Assembly (NCBI GenBank): GCA_903828695.1 | Contig: CAIKNE010000062.1 | Location: 1-62,845, forward strand | DNA: 62,845 nucleotides | DNA from: an uncultured Burkholderiales bacterium | GTDB taxonomy: Bacteria; Pseudomonadota; Gammaproteobacteria; Burkholderiales; Burkholderiaceae_C | Direction of reading: 5' to 3' | Shown: positions 38,551 through 49,180 of the stretch, one piece after another | Layout: each line of letters opens with the position of its first letter | How positions within the stretch are numbered: position 1 is the stretch's first letter | The notes under the pieces: generated by a model | The model's input: the letters and a program-made list of their open reading frames with translations, nothing else | The model's database searches: none | What the model was told of the DNA's origin: nothing | Translations under genes and position numbers: made by a program

Positions 38551-40131
38551 ATGAAGTTCAAAATTTTTGGTAAAAATTATCTCGTCAGCTCAAAGCGATT
38601 AGCGGTCTTCATTGGGGTAGCTTTGTTGACGACTGGGCTTGTTGGGGGGTGGTTTTATTGGCATACAGTTTCTAATGGTTCAGACAACTCTAACAGCTCA
38701 ATCAGTTCGAGCGCTGCAAATTGGGGGAGCACGGGCATGTGGGGCTCTAGAAGCCCTGGCTCAGGGTTTGGCAGGCCCCAGCCCGTGAGTGCTGGAATCG
38801 TACGCAGTATGGATGTTCGACACACGATTAACGCGTTGGGAACTATGACCGCTTTGAACACTGCAACGGTTCGAGCGAAGGTGGATGCGGAGTTAAAGGC
38901 GTTGCATTTCAAAGAGGGTGCACTTGTAAAAGCGGGGCAAGTACTCGCTGATTTGGATACCCAGAACTTAGATGTACAACTGACTCAAGCTCAAGGACAA
39001 CTTGAGCGTGATACAGCGCAGTACAAGAATGCGCTTGTCGATCAACAGCGCTATAAAGATCTCCTCGCTAAGGACGCTATTGCCGCTCAGCAAGTCGATA
39101 CGCAAGATGCTTTGGTGCGTCAACTCAAAGGCACTGTCTTGATCGATCAAGGGTTACTGGATAGTGCAAGATTGCAGCTGTCGTATACACACGTCACTGC
39201 GCCGATATCAGGAAGAGTCGGCTTAAAGCAAGTGGAGATAGGGAATTTGGTACGCTCCAGCGATCCAAACGGGTTGGTCACAATTACTCAGTTTCAACCA
39301 ATTGCTGCAGTATTTGCCGTTCCCGAGAAGTACGTTCCTACTATTCAAAGGAAGTTGCACAAGGGCACGCCTTTGCCCGTTGAGGTTTGGGACAGTGAGT
39401 TGTCAAAGCAACTTGCAATAGGACGGGTCTCGCTCACTGACAATGCTATCGATATCAGTTCGGGAACGCTTAAGTTAAAGGCTATATTTGACAATAAAGA
39501 TGAATCTTTATTTCCAAATCAATTCACCAATATTAAGTTACAACTTGATGTTTTTGAAAACGCAATTGCTGTGCCTAGCGCTGCTGTGCAACGCGGTGCG
39601 CTGGGAACTTTTGTGTACGTTATCCATGACGACAGCACGGTTACGCCGCAGGTGGTCAAGTTGCTCGCCTTAGACGGTGAGTGGCAAGCGGTAGAGGCAG
39701 ACCTTAAGCCTGGCTCAAGGGTCGTGCTTGACGGTGCAGACCGCTTAAGGGCGCAAAGTAAAGTAGAGGTTATAAAGACGATCGATGCAAGTGCTGTGAA
39801 CAGCGTTATCAATTCCGGGGGGGGCGTCAGTGATTTTGATAAAAAAGTTGGTGCACCCCAAACATCACAACCTGCGCAGTCCGATCAAGCCCGGCACAGC
39901 GCTTCGTTGCAATTAAAGCCCACTGGTTTAGAGGGGCGGGGTGAGAGCTCCTCCGGTCCTGAAGCTGGTTCTGGCTCTGGTTCTGTTGACGAAGCTGAAG
40001 CCCGCCGAGCAAGTTTTATGCAAAGACTCCCCCCCGAGGTTGCAGAGAAAGTCCGGGCCATGAGCCCAGAGGAGCGCAAAGCATTTTTTCAAAAGATGCG
40101 TGAGCGCAGACAACAAAGTAAGGGCGAGTAA
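38551..40131 (+). CDS. mdtA: RND efflux periplasmic adaptor (MdtA-like)
   Basis: A 526-residue membrane-fusion protein linking an inner-membrane RND pump to an outer-membrane channel. An N-terminal anchor (about 17-37) is followed by a Ser/Asn/Gly-rich spacer. The lipoyl/barrel-sandwich part ([30 protein letters not shown]), a coiled-coil hairpin rich in Gln/Asp, and a beta-barrel with [14 protein letters not shown] come next. The last 105 residues are an extra Gly/Ser/Pro-rich tail ending in [19 protein letters not shown], not part of E. coli MdtA. The two pump genes and the channel gene follow directly. Confidence 0.9.
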   Translation: MKFKIFGKNYLVSSKRLAVFIGVALLTTGLVGGWFYWHTVSNGSDNSNSSISSSAANWGSTGMWGSRSPGSGFGRPQPVSAGIVRSMDVRHTINALGTMTALNTATVRAKVDAELKALHFKEGALVKAGQVLADLDTQNLDVQLTQAQGQLERDTAQYKNALVDQQRYKDLLAKDAIAAQQVDTQDALVRQLKGTVLIDQGLLDSARLQLSYTHVTAPISGRVGLKQVEIGNLVRSSDPNGLVTITQFQPIAAVFAVPEKYVPTIQRKLHKGTPLPVEVWDSELSKQLAIGRVSLTDNAIDISSGTLKLKAIFDNKDESLFPNQFTNIKLQLDVFENAIAVPSAAVQRGALGTFVYVIHDDSTVTPQVVKLLALDGEWQAVEADLKPGSRVVLDGADRLRAQSKVEVIKTIDASAVNSVINSGGGVSDFDKKVGAPQTSQPAQSDQARHSASLQLKPTGLEGRGESSSGPEAGSGSGSVDEAEARRASFMQRLPPEVAEKVRAMSPEERKAFFQKMRERRQQSKGE

Positions 40132-40139
40132 GCCTCTTG

Positions 40140-43100
40140 ATGAACCTATCGCGCCTGTTTATTTTGCGACCCGTCGCTACCTCTTTGCTGATGGTCGCGA
40201 TTTTCTTGGCCGGCCTACTCGCCTATCAACTGATTCCAGTTGCATCCCTTCCTCAGGTTGATTACCCAACCATACAGGTCACTACGCTATATCCGGGTGC
40301 GAGTCCAAAAGTGACAACATCGTCTATTACTGCACCTTTAGAGCGACAGTTTGGACAGATGCCCGGGCTTGATCAGATGAGCTCTAGCAGCTCGGGCGGT
40401 GCCTCGGTGATTGTGCTGCGCTTTTCGTTGAATGTGAGTTTGGATGTGGCGGAGCAACAGGTGCAAGCCGCAATCAATGCAAGCGCTAATTTACTTCCAA
40501 CTGATTTACCTACGCCCCCTACCTACAGTAAAGTCAATCCGGCCGATGCGCCTATTCTGACTCTTGCTGTGAGTTCACCCGCGCTCTCTATCACGAGGGT
40601 GCATGACATGGTGGAGAACCGCGTTGCGCAAAAGATCTCACAAATCTCAGGTGTTGGTTTAGTAAGTATTGCCGGAGGGCGCAGACCTGCGGTCAGGGTT
40701 CAGGTGAACTCGACTGCCTTGGCGCAAGCAGGATTTTCTCTTGAAGACGTGCGAACCGCTATTTCCAACGCCAATGTCAATTTGGCAAAGGGCAGCTTTG
40801 ATGGCCCCGCTAGAGCGTCCTCTTTGGACGCCAACGATCAACTGCAAACCGCAGATGAATACGCATCCATTATCTTGGCCTATAAAAACGGCAATCCACT
40901 GCGTCTAAGAGACGTGGCTACCTTGGTTGATGCACCTGAGAACATTCGACTGTCGGCCTGGGCTAATGATGTACCTGCGGTGGTGTTGAATATCCAGCGC
41001 CAACCGGGCGCAAATGTGATCGAGACTGTACAAAGCATCAAAACGTTACTGCCAAAGTTACGATCAGCACTGCCCGATTCCCTTGATTTTTGGGTGATGA
41101 CGGACAGGACTGTAACCATTGGTGCCTCCGTGCGTGATGTTCAGTTTGAGTTGATGCTGGCCATTGCTTTGGTGGTTATGGTTATTTTTCTTTTTTTAAG
41201 AACGGCGCAGGCAACGGTCATACCCGGAGTTGTCGTACCCCTCTCGTTGGTGGGCACTTTTGGTGTGATGTACTTAAGCGGTTTCTCCATCAACAACTTG
41301 ACACTGATGTCGTTGACGATAGCAACAGGGTTTGTGGTGGATGATGCAATTGTGATGATTGAGAACATAGCGCGATATAGCGAAGAACATGACTGCACGC
41401 CGCTTGAAGCAGCGCTCAAGGGCTCCCAGCAAATTGGGTTTACCATCATCTCTCTCACCTTCTCTTTGATCGCTGTGCTTATTCCGTTGCTCTTTATGGG
41501 TGACATTGTGGGTAGGTTGTTTCATGAGTTTGCCATCACACTGGCAACTGCCATCCTTATATCTGCTTTCATCTCGCTAACGCTTACTCCCATGATGTGT
41601 GCAAAACTACTGGGTACACGTCCCGCATCCTCTAAAAGCTTAGAGCATGCGGGGAGTGCGGCTAAAGCCGCTCATCAAGCCAGCACCCCAACCCACTGGT
41701 CCGCAGTGGTGGGGGTCTGGATTGAACGGCTTATTGCTCGCTATGCCAAAGCACTCAGTTGGGTGTTGGATCGACCCAAAGAGACGCTTTGGGTGTTTGC
41801 ATTGACAGCGCTCCTCACACTGGGTCTTTACGTTTGGATTCCGAAAGGATTTTTCCCGCTTCAAGATACAGGCGTCATCCAAGGGATAACGGAGGCAACG
41901 CAGTCAACTTCCTTTAGAGCGATGGCGGCCAAACAACAAGCGTTAGCGAGGGAGCTATTAGCGGACCCAGCGGTGAGGAGTCTTACCTCATTTATTGGGG
42001 TTGACGGAAGTAACACCAGTCTCAACGCAGGGCGAATGACCATTAACTTGGCGCCTAAATCGGAGCGGCATGAGTCGATTCAAGAAACCACTGCCCGCTT
42101 AGAGGGTTTGAGCCAAAGGGTAAGTGGTATGTCACTTTATCTGCAACCCGTGCAGGATTTGACGATCGAAGACAGTTTGTCTAGAACACAGTACCGGTAT
42201 TTAATGAACGGTCCTAGCGAGAAGGATCTCTCTGAGTGGTCGGAAAAGCTTATGAAGCGCATGAAAGCGCGTCCAGAAATTGCACAAGTGGCAACTGACC
42301 TTCAAGATCAGGGCTTGCAAGCGTACCTGCAAATTGACCGTGACGCGGCGAGCCGCTTGGGAATATCCATGACGGCTATTGACAATGTTTTGTACGATGC
42401 ATTCGGTCAACGCCTAGTCTCCACCGTCTACACCCAGAGTAATCAATACAGAGTGGTGCTTGAAGTCGGGGAGGCCGAGCGTGTAGGCCCCCAAGCGATA
42501 GAGAGACTATTCGTCAGCAGCGCGAGCGGTCAACCGATTGCTTTTTCTAGTTTTGCGAAAGTCATCGAGCGTCCAGCCGCGCTCAGTGTCATGCACGTCG
42601 GTCAATTCCCTGCGGTGACGCTCTCCTTCACCCCTGCACCTCACTATTCGCTGGGTGAGGCGGTGCAGGCCATCCATCAAGAGAGAGACCAAATGCTTAA
42701 AGAGAACATGCCTTTGAGTATTGAGACTCAGTTTCAAGGGGCAGCGCTTGCCTTTGAGCACTCTTTGATGCGCACGCTTTGGCTGCTCGTAGCCGCTGTG
42801 GTGACGATGTACATTGTTTTGGGCGTTTTGTACGAGAGCTACATCCACCCCTTGACCATCTTATCCACGCTGCCCTCGGCTGCTTTGGGGGCGCTATTGG
42901 CATTAATGCTCAGTGGGAATGATTTGAATATCATCGCAGTGATTGGAATTATTTTGTTGATTGGTATTGTTAAGAAAAACGCCATCATGATGATTGACTT
43001 TGCCTTGCAAGCGCAAAGAGTAGAGGGGCTCTCGCCTAGGCAGGCTATCTACAAAGCCTGCTTACTTCGGTTTCGCCCCATTTTGATGACAACACTTTGT

Positions 43101-43334
43101 GCATTGTTGGGCGCGCTGCCATTGATGCTGGGTAGTGGGGTCGGCGCCGAGCTCAGGCAACCCCTGGGTATCACGATGGTGGGGGGCTTGGTGCTCAGTC
43201 AAGTGATGACGCTTTTTACAACGCCGGTTATTTATTTAACATTTAACAAATGGGCTGAGCGCTGGACGCACAGCAACGGCGATCAGCCCGATCCAATCAA
43301 CCCTCCCAACCCTCCCAATCCACTGGATTCTTGA
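40140..43334 (+). CDS. mdtB: RND multidrug transporter subunit (MdtB-like)
   Basis: A 1064-residue inner-membrane proton antiporter of the HAE-1 RND family. The proton-relay aspartates Asp401/Asp402 are in [14 protein letters not shown]. Twelve helices in the 1+5+1+5 layout are expected, with two large periplasmic loops. The late segment [19 protein letters not shown] and [21 protein letters not shown] are typical of MdtB/MdtC. The short tail is Pro/Asn-rich (NPPNPPNP). ATG 40140 is used; the in-frame TTG just before it has no advantage. It starts 8 nt after mdtA and is paired with a second RND gene 31 nt later. Confidence 0.92.
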   Translation: MNLSRLFILRPVATSLLMVAIFLAGLLAYQLIPVASLPQVDYPTIQVTTLYPGASPKVTTSSITAPLERQFGQMPGLDQMSSSSSGGASVIVLRFSLNVSLDVAEQQVQAAINASANLLPTDLPTPPTYSKVNPADAPILTLAVSSPALSITRVHDMVENRVAQKISQISGVGLVSIAGGRRPAVRVQVNSTALAQAGFSLEDVRTAISNANVNLAKGSFDGPARASSLDANDQLQTADEYASIILAYKNGNPLRLRDVATLVDAPENIRLSAWANDVPAVVLNIQRQPGANVIETVQSIKTLLPKLRSALPDSLDFWVMTDRTVTIGASVRDVQFELMLAIALVVMVIFLFLRTAQATVIPGVVVPLSLVGTFGVMYLSGFSINNLTLMSLTIATGFVVDDAIVMIENIARYSEEHDCTPLEAALKGSQQIGFTIISLTFSLIAVLIPLLFMGDIVGRLFHEFAITLATAILISAFISLTLTPMMCAKLLGTRPASSKSLEHAGSAAKAAHQASTPTHWSAVVGVWIERLIARYAKALSWVLDRPKETLWVFALTALLTLGLYVWIPKGFFPLQDTGVIQGITEATQSTSFRAMAAKQQALARELLADPAVRSLTSFIGVDGSNTSLNAGRMTINLAPKSERHESIQETTARLEGLSQRVSGMSLYLQPVQDLTIEDSLSRTQYRYLMNGPSEKDLSEWSEKLMKRMKARPEIAQVATDLQDQGLQAYLQIDRDAASRLGISMTAIDNVLYDAFGQRLVSTVYTQSNQYRVVLEVGEAERVGPQAIERLFVSSASGQPIAFSSFAKVIERPAALSVMHVGQFPAVTLSFTPAPHYSLGEAVQAIHQERDQMLKENMPLSIETQFQGAALAFEHSLMRTLWLLVAAVVTMYIVLGVLYESYIHPLTILSTLPSAALGALLALMLSGNDLNIIAVIGIILLIGIVKKNAIMMIDFALQAQRVEGLSPRQAIYKACLLRFRPILMTTLCALLGALPLMLGSGVGAELRQPLGITMVGGLVLSQVMTLFTTPVIYLTFNKWAERWTHSNGDQPDPINPPNPPNPLDS

Positions 43335-43365
43335 TCAAAATTAAACCTGGTATGGAACTCAGTAC

Positions 43366-46300
43366 ATGACGCACCCCGAGCATTGGGCTGGTGTTTTCAT
43401 TAAGCGCCCGGTCGCAACCACTCTTGTGTCCTTGGGCATTGCCATGGCCGGCGTGTTGGCGTATTTCAACCTGCCAGTTGCGTCCCTGCCGCAAGTGGAT
43501 TTCCCGACCATCTCCGTGCAAGCGAGTTTGCCCGGAGCCAGTCCAGAGACGATGGCCGCCACGGTTGCAACGCCGCTTGAGCGTGCGTTAGGAGCCATTG
43601 CAGGCGTGAACGAGATCACCTCAACATCGACACTGGGAAACGCGCGTATAACGTTGCAATTTGATTTGAATAGGAGTCTTGACGGCGCAGCAAGAGATGT
43701 GCAAGCCGCTATCAATTCGAGTGCTTCAGTTTTGCCGTCTGGCCTGCCGACCTTACCTTCTTACAGAAAGGTGAACCCCGCGGAGGCGCCGATCCTCTTG
43801 CTTGCGATTACATCGGATGTGCAATCGCCTGCACAACTCTATGACCTTGCCTCTACGTTGCTGGCTCAGCGCTTGGCGCAAGTCGACGGTGTTGGACAAG
43901 TCCTAATTGGAGGAGGCGCGTTGCCAGCAGTGCGTGTACAGATTAATCCAGACCGCTTAAGCGCTTTGGGTCTTGGGTTGGAGGATATTAGAGTTGCGCT
44001 GACGACAACGAACGCAAATCGCCCCAAGGGTTTGGTAGACCGTGGTGCCCAGACTTGGCAGATTGAGGCCAATGATCAGGTGAGCTCAGCAGCGGAGTTC
44101 TCGCCCATCATCGTTCACTACGGCGCAGGCGGACAAACCGTTCGCTTGTCCGATGTGGCTAAGGTCACGGACTCGGTTCAAGATGTCCGCAATTACGGTG
44201 TATCTAACGGCTCGCCAGCAATTTTACTGATCATAAACAAAGAGCCGGGTTCCAATGTGATTGATACGGTCAACCGCGTGAGAGCGCTGATGCCAACCTT
44301 ACAAGCTTTCCTACCCGGTGCGGTTCAAATGCAGGTGGTCTCAGACAGGACGCCAGCCCTAAAAGCATCTTTGTATGAAATACAAAAGTCGTTGGCCATC
44401 TCCGTTGGCCTGGTCGTGATGGTGGTGGGCTTGTTTTTAAAGAAAGCGCCTGCCACTGCTATCCCAAGCGTTGCGGTGCCCCTCTCGTTGCTGGGTACGG
44501 TGGGTGCGATGTATTTGCTGGGGTTGAGTTTGAACAACTTGACGCTCATGGCGCTGACCATTGCAACAGGATTTGTGGTGGATGATGCAATTGTTGTGCT
44601 GGAAAATATAACGCGTCACATGGAGCGCGGCAGCAGCGCGCGTGAAGCGGCCATGGAGGGGACGCGTGAAATTGCATTTACAGTGATCTCCATTAGCGTT
44701 TCGCTCGTAGCTGTTTTTATTCCGATCTTGCTCATGGACGGCGTCTTGGGTCGATTATTCAAAGAGTTTGCGGTTGTCCTCTCCTTAGCCATACTGATCT
44801 CCATGGTGGTGTCCCTAACAACGACCCCCATGATGTGTGCAGCCTTGTTGCGCGCGAGCCCAAGGAGTTTGAGAGCTAAGAACGCAGCGCAGGGGGCAAG
44901 CGCTGAGCGTGTTACTAGAAGTAAATGGGCTAGGTATTACGCTTTCACGCTCAAGTGGGCTCTCAGACATCAGATGTGGGTTTGGATTGTTTTGCTTGCA
45001 ACCATTGCACTTAATGTGAGTTTGTACAGAGCAATTCCAAAAGGATTTTTCCCTCAACAAGACACGGGTCGGATCTTTGGCTCGATCCGCGCTGATCAAA
45101 GCAGCTCATTTGCAGCCATGCAAAGAAGATTAGATAGTTTTGTTGCAACCGTAAAGTCGGACCCTGCAGTAGAAAATGTAACAGGCTTCACGGGAGGGGG
45201 GCAACGCAACTCAGCGCAAATGTTTCTGACCCTAAAACCAAGAGCTCAACGCAAAGATTCTGCAGACCAAGTCGTCACAAGACTTAGACAGGAATTATCC
45301 AAAGAAGCGGGCGCGCGACTTTTCCTAGTGCCCGCACAAGACATCCGAGTTGGGGGGCGTCAATCAAGCTCACAGTTTGAGTACACCATCAAGGCAGATG
45401 ATCTAGAGAGCCTCAGGTCCTGGGAGCCTAAGATAAGGCATGAATTTGCCAAGCTCAAAGAACTAGAGGATATCAATACAGACTACGAGGACAGGGGTCT
45501 TCAGACCTCTATTGTGATGGACCGTGACGCGATCAGTCGTCACGGGCTATCCGTCAAAGGGGTTGATACAACTTTATCAGATGCATATAGTCAAAAGCAA
45601 GTGGGGTTAATTTATAACTCCCTCAATCAGTACCGGGTGGTGCTAGAGTTGGACCCAAAGTTTTTAGAAAACGCAGAATCACTGAAACACATTCAGTTCA
45701 CCAGCAGCCATGGCGGACTGGTCGCGTTTGACGCAGTAGCTTCCTCAAAGTTGACCAATACTGCGCTCTCTGTGAGTCATGACGGGGGTGTTCCCTCAGA
45801 CTCCTTTAGCTTTAACCTAGCCGAGGGTGTCTCTTTGTCAGAGGCGACGGATGCAATCAGGGGCGCAGTAGATCGATTGCAAATACCGGTATCGGTGAGG
45901 GGGAGTTTTTCAGGGACGGCGAGCGTGTTTCAAAACTCCCTCAGTTCACAGCCTATGTTAATACTCGCCGCACTGATCACTCTTTATTTAGTGCTGGGTG
46001 TACTGTATGAGAGTTTGCTGCATCCGTTGACTATTTTGTCAACCCTGCCCTCAGCTGGGGTGGGAGCTCTTTTGGCGTTGATGGGATTTCAAACCGAACT
46101 CTCGATCATTGCGATGATTGGAATTATTTTATTGATTGGAATCGTTAAAAAGAACGCAATTTTAATGATTGATTTTGCGTTGACGCACCAAAGAAAAGGA
46201 TACTCCTCGACGCAGGCGATTTACAAGGCCTGCCAAACCCGGGCTCGTCCTATTTTGATGACCACGGTTGCGGCGATGTTGGGTGCGTTACCCTTGGCAT

Positions 46301-46464
46301 TTGCAAGCGGGGACGGCGAGGAGATGCGAAGACCCTTAGGGATAGCGGTGGTGGGTGGACTGATCATGAGCCAAATACTTACGCTTTACACCACGCCGGT
46401 CGTTTTTTTGGCGCTCGAGAGATTAAGGGTTCGTTTTGAGCGCAAAAGAGTTAGAGCGTATTAG
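43366..46464 (+). CDS. mdtC: RND multidrug transporter subunit (MdtC-like)
   Basis: A 1032-residue RND antiporter paralogous to the preceding gene. Proton-relay residues are Asp406/Asp407 in [14 protein letters not shown], and [22 protein letters not shown] is present near the end. In E. coli, MdtB and MdtC form a mixed trimer in which MdtB mainly carries protons and MdtC mainly binds drug (bile salts, novobiocin and others). Here both subunits keep the aspartates, so either could pump protons. The arrangement adaptor, B, C, channel supports a mixed B2C-type pump. Confidence 0.92.
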   Translation: MTHPEHWAGVFIKRPVATTLVSLGIAMAGVLAYFNLPVASLPQVDFPTISVQASLPGASPETMAATVATPLERALGAIAGVNEITSTSTLGNARITLQFDLNRSLDGAARDVQAAINSSASVLPSGLPTLPSYRKVNPAEAPILLLAITSDVQSPAQLYDLASTLLAQRLAQVDGVGQVLIGGGALPAVRVQINPDRLSALGLGLEDIRVALTTTNANRPKGLVDRGAQTWQIEANDQVSSAAEFSPIIVHYGAGGQTVRLSDVAKVTDSVQDVRNYGVSNGSPAILLIINKEPGSNVIDTVNRVRALMPTLQAFLPGAVQMQVVSDRTPALKASLYEIQKSLAISVGLVVMVVGLFLKKAPATAIPSVAVPLSLLGTVGAMYLLGLSLNNLTLMALTIATGFVVDDAIVVLENITRHMERGSSAREAAMEGTREIAFTVISISVSLVAVFIPILLMDGVLGRLFKEFAVVLSLAILISMVVSLTTTPMMCAALLRASPRSLRAKNAAQGASAERVTRSKWARYYAFTLKWALRHQMWVWIVLLATIALNVSLYRAIPKGFFPQQDTGRIFGSIRADQSSSFAAMQRRLDSFVATVKSDPAVENVTGFTGGGQRNSAQMFLTLKPRAQRKDSADQVVTRLRQELSKEAGARLFLVPAQDIRVGGRQSSSQFEYTIKADDLESLRSWEPKIRHEFAKLKELEDINTDYEDRGLQTSIVMDRDAISRHGLSVKGVDTTLSDAYSQKQVGLIYNSLNQYRVVLELDPKFLENAESLKHIQFTSSHGGLVAFDAVASSKLTNTALSVSHDGGVPSDSFSFNLAEGVSLSEATDAIRGAVDRLQIPVSVRGSFSGTASVFQNSLSSQPMLILAALITLYLVLGVLYESLLHPLTILSTLPSAGVGALLALMGFQTELSIIAMIGIILLIGIVKKNAILMIDFALTHQRKGYSSTQAIYKACQTRARPILMTTVAAMLGALPLAFASGDGEEMRRPLGIAVVGGLIMSQILTLYTTPVVFLALERLRVRFERKRVRAY

Positions 46465-46553
46465 GCTCTAACACGTTCAAGAGTCGCCTCGGTAAAAACA
46501 TCACCAACACGATCCACAAAACGAACCACAACAATAACACCAACCCTACAGAC

Positions 46554-47987
46554 ATGAAATACTCGCGTCACCTACTCTACCTACCCGTATCAGCGCTTGT
46601 CGCCACGGCAGCATGTTCTTGGCGCATGCCAGAGCGACCCTTTGGTATGCAAATGCAGGTGCCTGATAAGTTTGCACAACCAAGAGCAAGTGAGGGCGCA
46701 ACAAAGACCCCAACGGTAGGAGCGCGGTGGTGGCAGCTTTTAGAGGACCCCGTATTGGATGATTTACAAAATCAGTTGGCCCTTGAGAGTCCAAATCTCA
46801 TTGCACTCGCCGCAATAGTCGATCAGGCTAAGGCTGCGGTGGGTTTGGCGCAGAGTAGCCTATGGCCTACTTTGAACGCCAACACGAGTGTTGTGCGTAG
46901 TCAAAGCTACTTAACTGCGCCTTCAGGAACTTATATTAGTGAATCTTTTCCTTTCACATGGACGCCAGATATTTGGGGCGCATTGGATGCACAAGTGATT
47001 TCCGCAAAGGCTCAACAACGGGGCAGTGAAGAAAATCTAGCGATGGCTCGCTTAACCGCCCAGGCCACACTCATGCAGACTTACCTGACGATGCGAAACG
47101 TGGAGCGAGAGCAAGAGGCACTCCTTAGTGCTGAACGCACTTATGCAAAGGCATTGGAGATTACCCAGCACAGATATAACTCAGGCGTAGCAGCCTCCAC
47201 TGATGTCGCCCTGGCTAAACTCCAACTCTCTAACTCCAAAGCTCAACGGATTGATTTAGGGGTTCAACGTGCTCAGTTACAACACGCTATTGCAGCATTG
47301 ATTGGTAAGAATCCCTCTACCTTCTTTTTAGAACCTACTGCAAAAATTGCGGCCCCTGTGACCTTGCCCGAGCTCTTGCCTGGTGAGCTTCTCAAGCGGC
47401 GTCCCGATATTCGTGCAGCCACAAGCGCTGTGGAGGCTGCGCAGGGGAGTCTAGGTGCGGCCAAAATGGCTTTCTTTCCAACGGTCACATTCTCTTCAAG
47501 TTTGGGTTACCGTAGCACACAACTGCCGGGGCTCATTGGGAGTCGCAATGCTTATTGGTCCTTAGGCCCGACATTATCCTTGCCGCTCTTAGACGGGGGG
47601 CAACGACAAGCCAATAAAAGAAGCGCAGAGGCGGGCTTAGATCAAGCCGTTGCAAATTACAGGCAAGTTGTAATCACTGCATTTCAAGAGGTTGAGGATA
47701 ATTTAGTGGCCACTGTGCTTTTACAAGAAGAGGGGGTCGTGCTATTGGAGGCCCTTGACGCGGCAAAGAAAAATTTAGCTGCAACGCAGCAACAATATCT
47801 AGCCGGCACGGTTGGTTATTTAAATGTCACCAGTGCACAGACCAGTGAACTACAGGCGGAGCGTGCGCTCATGGATATGGAGAATAGACGCTGGCTTGCA
47901 ATTACGCAGCTGCTGAAGAATTTAGCCGGAGAGTGGGATTTGGCACAAATCCAACCCAAAGCGTTGAATTCATCGGCCAATCAGTAA
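46554..47987 (+). CDS. RND outer-membrane channel lipoprotein (NodT/OprM family)
   Basis: A 477-residue TolC-like channel lipoprotein. A signal peptide ends at Cys21 (VATAAC), the likely lipidated residue. Two outer-membrane efflux domains follow, with WWQLLEDPVLDDLQNQL, YNSGVAASTDVALAKLQL and LLKRRPDIRAATSAVEAAQ as family segments. PLLDGGQRQANKRSAEAGLD lies in the second half. It completes the MdtABC operon, unlike E. coli where TolC is encoded elsewhere. Its last 18 nt overlap the convergent cca gene. Confidence 0.9.
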   Translation: MKYSRHLLYLPVSALVATAACSWRMPERPFGMQMQVPDKFAQPRASEGATKTPTVGARWWQLLEDPVLDDLQNQLALESPNLIALAAIVDQAKAAVGLAQSSLWPTLNANTSVVRSQSYLTAPSGTYISESFPFTWTPDIWGALDAQVISAKAQQRGSEENLAMARLTAQATLMQTYLTMRNVEREQEALLSAERTYAKALEITQHRYNSGVAASTDVALAKLQLSNSKAQRIDLGVQRAQLQHAIAALIGKNPSTFFLEPTAKIAAPVTLPELLPGELLKRRPDIRAATSAVEAAQGSLGAAKMAFFPTVTFSSSLGYRSTQLPGLIGSRNAYWSLGPTLSLPLLDGGQRQANKRSAEAGLDQAVANYRQVVITAFQEVEDNLVATVLLQEEGVVLLEALDAAKKNLAATQQQYLAGTVGYLNVTSAQTSELQAERALMDMENRRWLAITQLLKNLAGEWDLAQIQPKALNSSANQ

Positions 47988-49151
47988 CGCGTGCTCTAAT
48001 GCAGCGTGTCGCGCTGTATCTATTGCCTCTCCAATTTGAGCCGCAACAAGTCCGCTTTTGATCGCTTGCAGGGCAACTTCGCGGTGATCTATGCTGAGTG
48101 CTGATTGAAGCATCTGGCTTAAGTACTCTTTGGGACCCATTGCTTTGGTCTGTGTGTCCAGTGACTCAGTTTTTGAGGATCGCATTCTCTCGCTCATGGT
48201 TTGGCTGTCCAACAAGGTGTCCTTGACCCATTCAAATGCATTCAGTAACTCTGTGAAACGTTCAGGTCTTCTGAGTGCATCACACGCCTGCAACAATGCG
48301 AGTAATTCTTTCGCGTTTAAAGAAAAAGCATTTGATAAAAGATCATAAGTGTTCTTCAAAAGCTCCGCTAATTCTGTGCAGTCTTTCGGCGCTTTCAGAT
48401 GCTGTGCAATAGGCCACAAGAAATTTAAAATTGCAAAACGCTCTGAAAGGAGGCCGTTTAAGGAGGCCGCTTTAGTCAATGCTGCCCTCAAGTGGTCTAG
48501 GTTTGCTGTGTTCAGGGCTGTTTCATCTAGATTGGGGAAAAGCCTTTTTAGGGCGCCACAACTCATGAGTACCTCCAACATTCGAAAGGGACTCTTAGCC
48601 ATTAGGCCTTTGGAGAGCTCTTGCCAAACGCGTTCACTCACCAATGCATCTACCTCGCCGTCTTCGCACATTTGGTGCAGGAGAACCTGTGTCTCAGTTG
48701 CAATGCTAAATTCAGGATAGCGAGCCGCGAACCTTGAGAGTCTCAGTATCCTCACAGGATCCTCTTTGAAGGCCTGAGAGACGTGCCTGAATACTCGCGC
48801 TCGAATATCTGCTTGGCCGTTGAAGGGGTCTATCAAACGCCCATCCAAATCTTTTGCGATAGCGTTGATAGTGAGGTCTCGTCGCGCTAAGTCCTCCTCT
48901 AGCGTGATACCTGGATCAGCGTGAAATACAAAGCCGTGGTAGCCGGGAGCGGTTTTACGCTCAGTACGAGCGAGTGCGTATTCCTCCCCTGTCAGGGGAT
49001 GCAAAAAAACGGGAAAATCCTTTCCGACGGGTTTGTACCCCTCAAAAATAAGGTCCTCCGGCGTTGCCCCGACAACGACCCAGTCTTTGTCGGAGTCACT
49101 GACCCCCATGAGCTCATCTCTAACTGCGCCGCCGACCAGGTATATTTTCAT
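47970..49151 (-). CDS. cca: CCA-adding tRNA nucleotidyltransferase
   Basis: This enzyme adds or repairs the 3' CCA of tRNA. The 393-residue product has the class II features GGAVRDELMG at 7-16, metal aspartates Asp21/Asp23 in SDKDWVVVG, RRDLTINAIAKD, and the RNA-binding EDPVRILRLSRFAARYPEF. It is about 20 residues shorter than E. coli Cca. The histidine-aspartate motif of the C-terminal HD phosphohydrolase domain was not found, so only the nucleotidyltransferase activity is supported. It is the last gene of zwf, NDUFA9-like, cca and overlaps the efflux channel gene tail-to-tail. Confidence 0.9.
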   Translation of the reverse strand: MKIYLVGGAVRDELMGVSDSDKDWVVVGATPEDLIFEGYKPVGKDFPVFLHPLTGEEYALARTERKTAPGYHGFVFHADPGITLEEDLARRDLTINAIAKDLDGRLIDPFNGQADIRARVFRHVSQAFKEDPVRILRLSRFAARYPEFSIATETQVLLHQMCEDGEVDALVSERVWQELSKGLMAKSPFRMLEVLMSCGALKRLFPNLDETALNTANLDHLRAALTKAASLNGLLSERFAILNFLWPIAQHLKAPKDCTELAELLKNTYDLLSNAFSLNAKELLALLQACDALRRPERFTELLNAFEWVKDTLLDSQTMSERMRSSKTESLDTQTKAMGPKEYLSQMLQSALSIDHREVALQAIKSGLVAAQIGEAIDTARHAALEHALLIGR

Positions 49152-49180
49152 GAAAGGAACGGGAAAATACTCGAATTCAA

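Noticed and set aside
40140-46464. The two RND genes as a recent tandem duplication
   Set aside because: They share motifs but differ widely in loops and ends, as MdtB and MdtC do; this is an old paralogous pair.
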